A stretch of DNA of 64,000 nucleotides from Pseudomonas sp. Ant30-3. Its GTDB lineage: Bacteria; Pseudomonadota; Gammaproteobacteria; Pseudomonadales; Pseudomonadaceae. The DNA lies in assembly GCF_000690905.1 (NCBI RefSeq), contig NZ_JMCL01000094.1, positions 1 to 64,000 on the forward strand, read 5' to 3'. Each line of letters starts with the position of its first letter. Positions within the stretch are counted from its first letter, which is position 1. Position numbers and translations under genes: made by a program. Below the pieces are notes generated by a model. That model was not told where the DNA came from. It saw only the letters and a program-made list of their open reading frames with translations, and made no database searches. Positions 62,789 through 64,000 of this stretch are shown in pieces.

Positions 62789-63460
62789 ATGAGAATGTCT
62801 ACCTGGCTGGCCCTTGTCGCCGTGATGACCGGCAGCTTCACGGCCATCGTGCCGGCCTACGCTGCCGAACCTTCCTGCCATTTCCTGCCGGTGGCCAACA
62901 GCGCCGCCCATTTGCAGCACGCACAAACGGTTGGCGTGTTGTACAGCGAAAACACCATCGACACACTGGCGTACCTTGAGCAGTACCACTCGGTGGCGCT
63001 CAACGGTGCGAAGAATCCCGAGCTGGATTCGCGGATCAGCGGGGCGTTCGTCAACAGTTCCGATCCTCAGCGGGCAATCAATTGGTTGATGACTTCGTTG
63101 CAGAAAGAGTTTGCGGCGGTGACGGTGTACGACAATCTGGACACGCTGATGCAAGCCCGCCCGGATGTGGTGGTGATGCTCGACACGTACAGCCGTCTGG
63201 TGTCCAAACGCAATAATCAGGTTGAAGCGCGGTTCTTGGCGAAGTTTTATGATTCGAACCTGCAATACATCGGCAAAGCTGAAGGCTCGCGGATGCAGCA
63301 GATGCCCTCGGTGTGGGTGAAAGGCAAAGCGGCACCGGAGATTGCGGCGCAGATCGAGCAGCAAACTGCGTTGCAAGTGAATGCGCTGAAGCAGTTCGAC
63401 ACATCACTGAAAGCACTTGTAACTTCCGGCACCGTCGCCCAGCTTGCGGTGCAGCAATAA
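62789..63460 (+). CDS. Periplasmic protein of unknown function
   Basis: The 223-aa protein has a signal peptide (MRMSTWLALVAVMTGSF, ending YAA-EP). The mature domain is alpha/beta (RAINWLMTSLQKEFAAVTVY; ARPDVVVMLDTYSRLV; EARFLAKFYDSNLQYIGKAE). The strand-rich pattern and Asp in VVMLDTY recall lipoprotein-like proteins that sense or bind envelope components, but no family is recognised. GAAGGA lies upstream of the ATG. Confidence 0.7.
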   Translation: MRMSTWLALVAVMTGSFTAIVPAYAAEPSCHFLPVANSAAHLQHAQTVGVLYSENTIDTLAYLEQYHSVALNGAKNPELDSRISGAFVNSSDPQRAINWLMTSLQKEFAAVTVYDNLDTLMQARPDVVVMLDTYSRLVSKRNNQVEARFLAKFYDSNLQYIGKAEGSRMQQMPSVWVKGKAAPEIAAQIEQQTALQVNALKQFDTSLKALVTSGTVAQLAVQQ

Positions 63461-63479
63461 GCCCACATGCCCTTGAAGG

Positions 63480-63615
63480 AGGTTGCTCGCTAATGTGGGC
63501 TTGCAACAGGCGAGAATGTTGGCGGACTCGGCTCCTTCGCGAGCAAGCCCGCTCCCACACGGAGTTATATGTGGCGAGGGGGCTTGCCCCCCGTTGGGCT
63601 GCGAAGCGGCCCCCT
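63480..63615. repeat. REP-like repeats before the CAP-domain gene
   Basis: CTTCGCGAGCAAGCCCGCTCCCAC (about 63536-63559) and GTGGCGAGGGGGCTTGCCCCCCG (about 63571-63593) are Pseudomonas REP-type palindromes. Confidence 0.6.
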
Positions 63616-63630
63616 CCATTCATTCAGGCA

Positions 63631-64000
63631 TCATGGCGTGCCAAACATTGCGGTCCAGTAAATCCCCGAATCACTCTTCGGATCGACCGCATACGCCGCG
63701 CCCAGCTCCTGGAACTGCGGGTTCATCAGGTTGGCGCAATGACCGGGGCTGGCGATCCAGCCGTCCACCACTCTGCGCACGGTGTCTTGCCCGGCGGCAA
63801 TGTTCTCGCCGACCTGCTGACCGACGTAACCGCCCAGTTCCGCCCGGTCGCCCGGTGTGCGGCCGTCGCGATCCTTATGATCAAAATAATTATTGTTGGC
63901 CATGGACCGAGAGTGGCTTTCGGCTGCCGCCCCCAACACTGCGTTCCACGTCAGCGGCGCGGCAGCGGCGAGGTTCTGGCTGCCGCACTGGCGTGCGCGA
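63631..64000 (-). CDS. CAP-domain (SCP/PR-1-like) protein, 5' end beyond window
   Basis: The frame stays open to the window edge, reading ...CGSQNLAAAAPLTWNAVLGAAA before the part with SHSRSMANNNYFDHKDRDG, GENIAAGQDT and GWIASPGHCANLMNPQFQELG. These are the bacterial CAP-domain landmarks (His in the SHS and the GHC segment, Glu in GENIA). Most bacterial members are secreted and of unknown function. About 123 C-terminal residues are visible; the signal peptide would lie outside. Confidence 0.88.
   Translation of the reverse strand, partial: RARQCGSQNLAAAAPLTWNAVLGAAAESHSRSMANNNYFDHKDRDGRTPGDRAELGGYVGQQVGENIAAGQDTVRRVVDGWIASPGHCANLMNPQFQELGAAYAVDPKSDSGIYWTAMFGTP

Overview
The window is a 64 kb stretch of a fluorescent-type Pseudomonas chromosome (P. 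fluorescens group). This is inferred from the high-GC coding style, the abundance of Pseudomonas-type REP palindromes (GTAGGAGC...GCGA / GTGGGAGC...GCGA), several families common in Pseudomonas (DUF3077, DUF6555, DUF3087, DUF6543 dermonecrotic-toxin-like), the decarboxylating gnd plus second zwf pair, and a complete gamma-glutamylated putrescine pathway with its Spu/Pot-type ABC importer. No rRNA, tRNA, CRISPR array or transposase was seen.

Layout. 1-5 kb: the 3' part of an FAD/NAD(P)-binding protein, an orphan OmpR-type response regulator, an AFG1/ZapE ATPase, DinB and GNAT proteins, and a DUF3077 protein. 5-13.6 kb: an orphan type VI secretion (T6SS) island. It has a relic of a vgrG 5' end, a vgrG carrying a one-base frameshift, a DUF4123 adaptor, and an 836-aa LysM-headed probable effector whose 3' third is AT-rich. 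Facing it are two tandem, closely related lipoproteins with a formylglycine-generating-enzyme (FGE) fold that lack the catalytic cysteine pair. This is the best candidate for an undescribed effector/immunity system. 13.6-23.4 kb: a small secreted protein, a TonB-dependent siderophore receptor with a Fur-like site, the phosphoethanolamine transferase CptA, and a solitary 1607-aa dermonecrotic-toxin-like gene. 23.7-28.2 kb: a tightly overlapped gnd-zwf-HAD operon followed by a ~1.1 kb tandem array of eight ~132-bp REP-pair (BIME) units.

28-49 kb is mixed housekeeping and hypothetical DNA: a LEA14-type lipoprotein, an NCS2 permease, nucleosidase PpnN, DUF3087, DUF2784, a YedK/HMCES protein, an alpha/beta hydrolase, a transporter overlapping a Tat-exported aldo/keto reductase, a dienelactone hydrolase, lactate permease, RidA, a ClpP-like protease, a secreted cupin, a divergent DHA2 exporter/LysR pair, a tiny two-peptide operon, lipoproteins, DUF1428 and ThpR.

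49-61 kb: putrescine import and catabolism. PotF, PotI, PotH and PotG import polyamine. PuuA gamma-glutamylates putrescine, PuuB oxidises it, PuuC dehydrogenates the aldehyde and PuuD releases GABA, with a PuuR-like HTH-cupin regulator beside them. A second BIME array (five 136-bp units) separates puuA from puuC. The last 3 kb holds a GNAT protein, a PLDc_N membrane peptide, two secreted proteins of unknown function and the 3' part of a CAP-domain protein.
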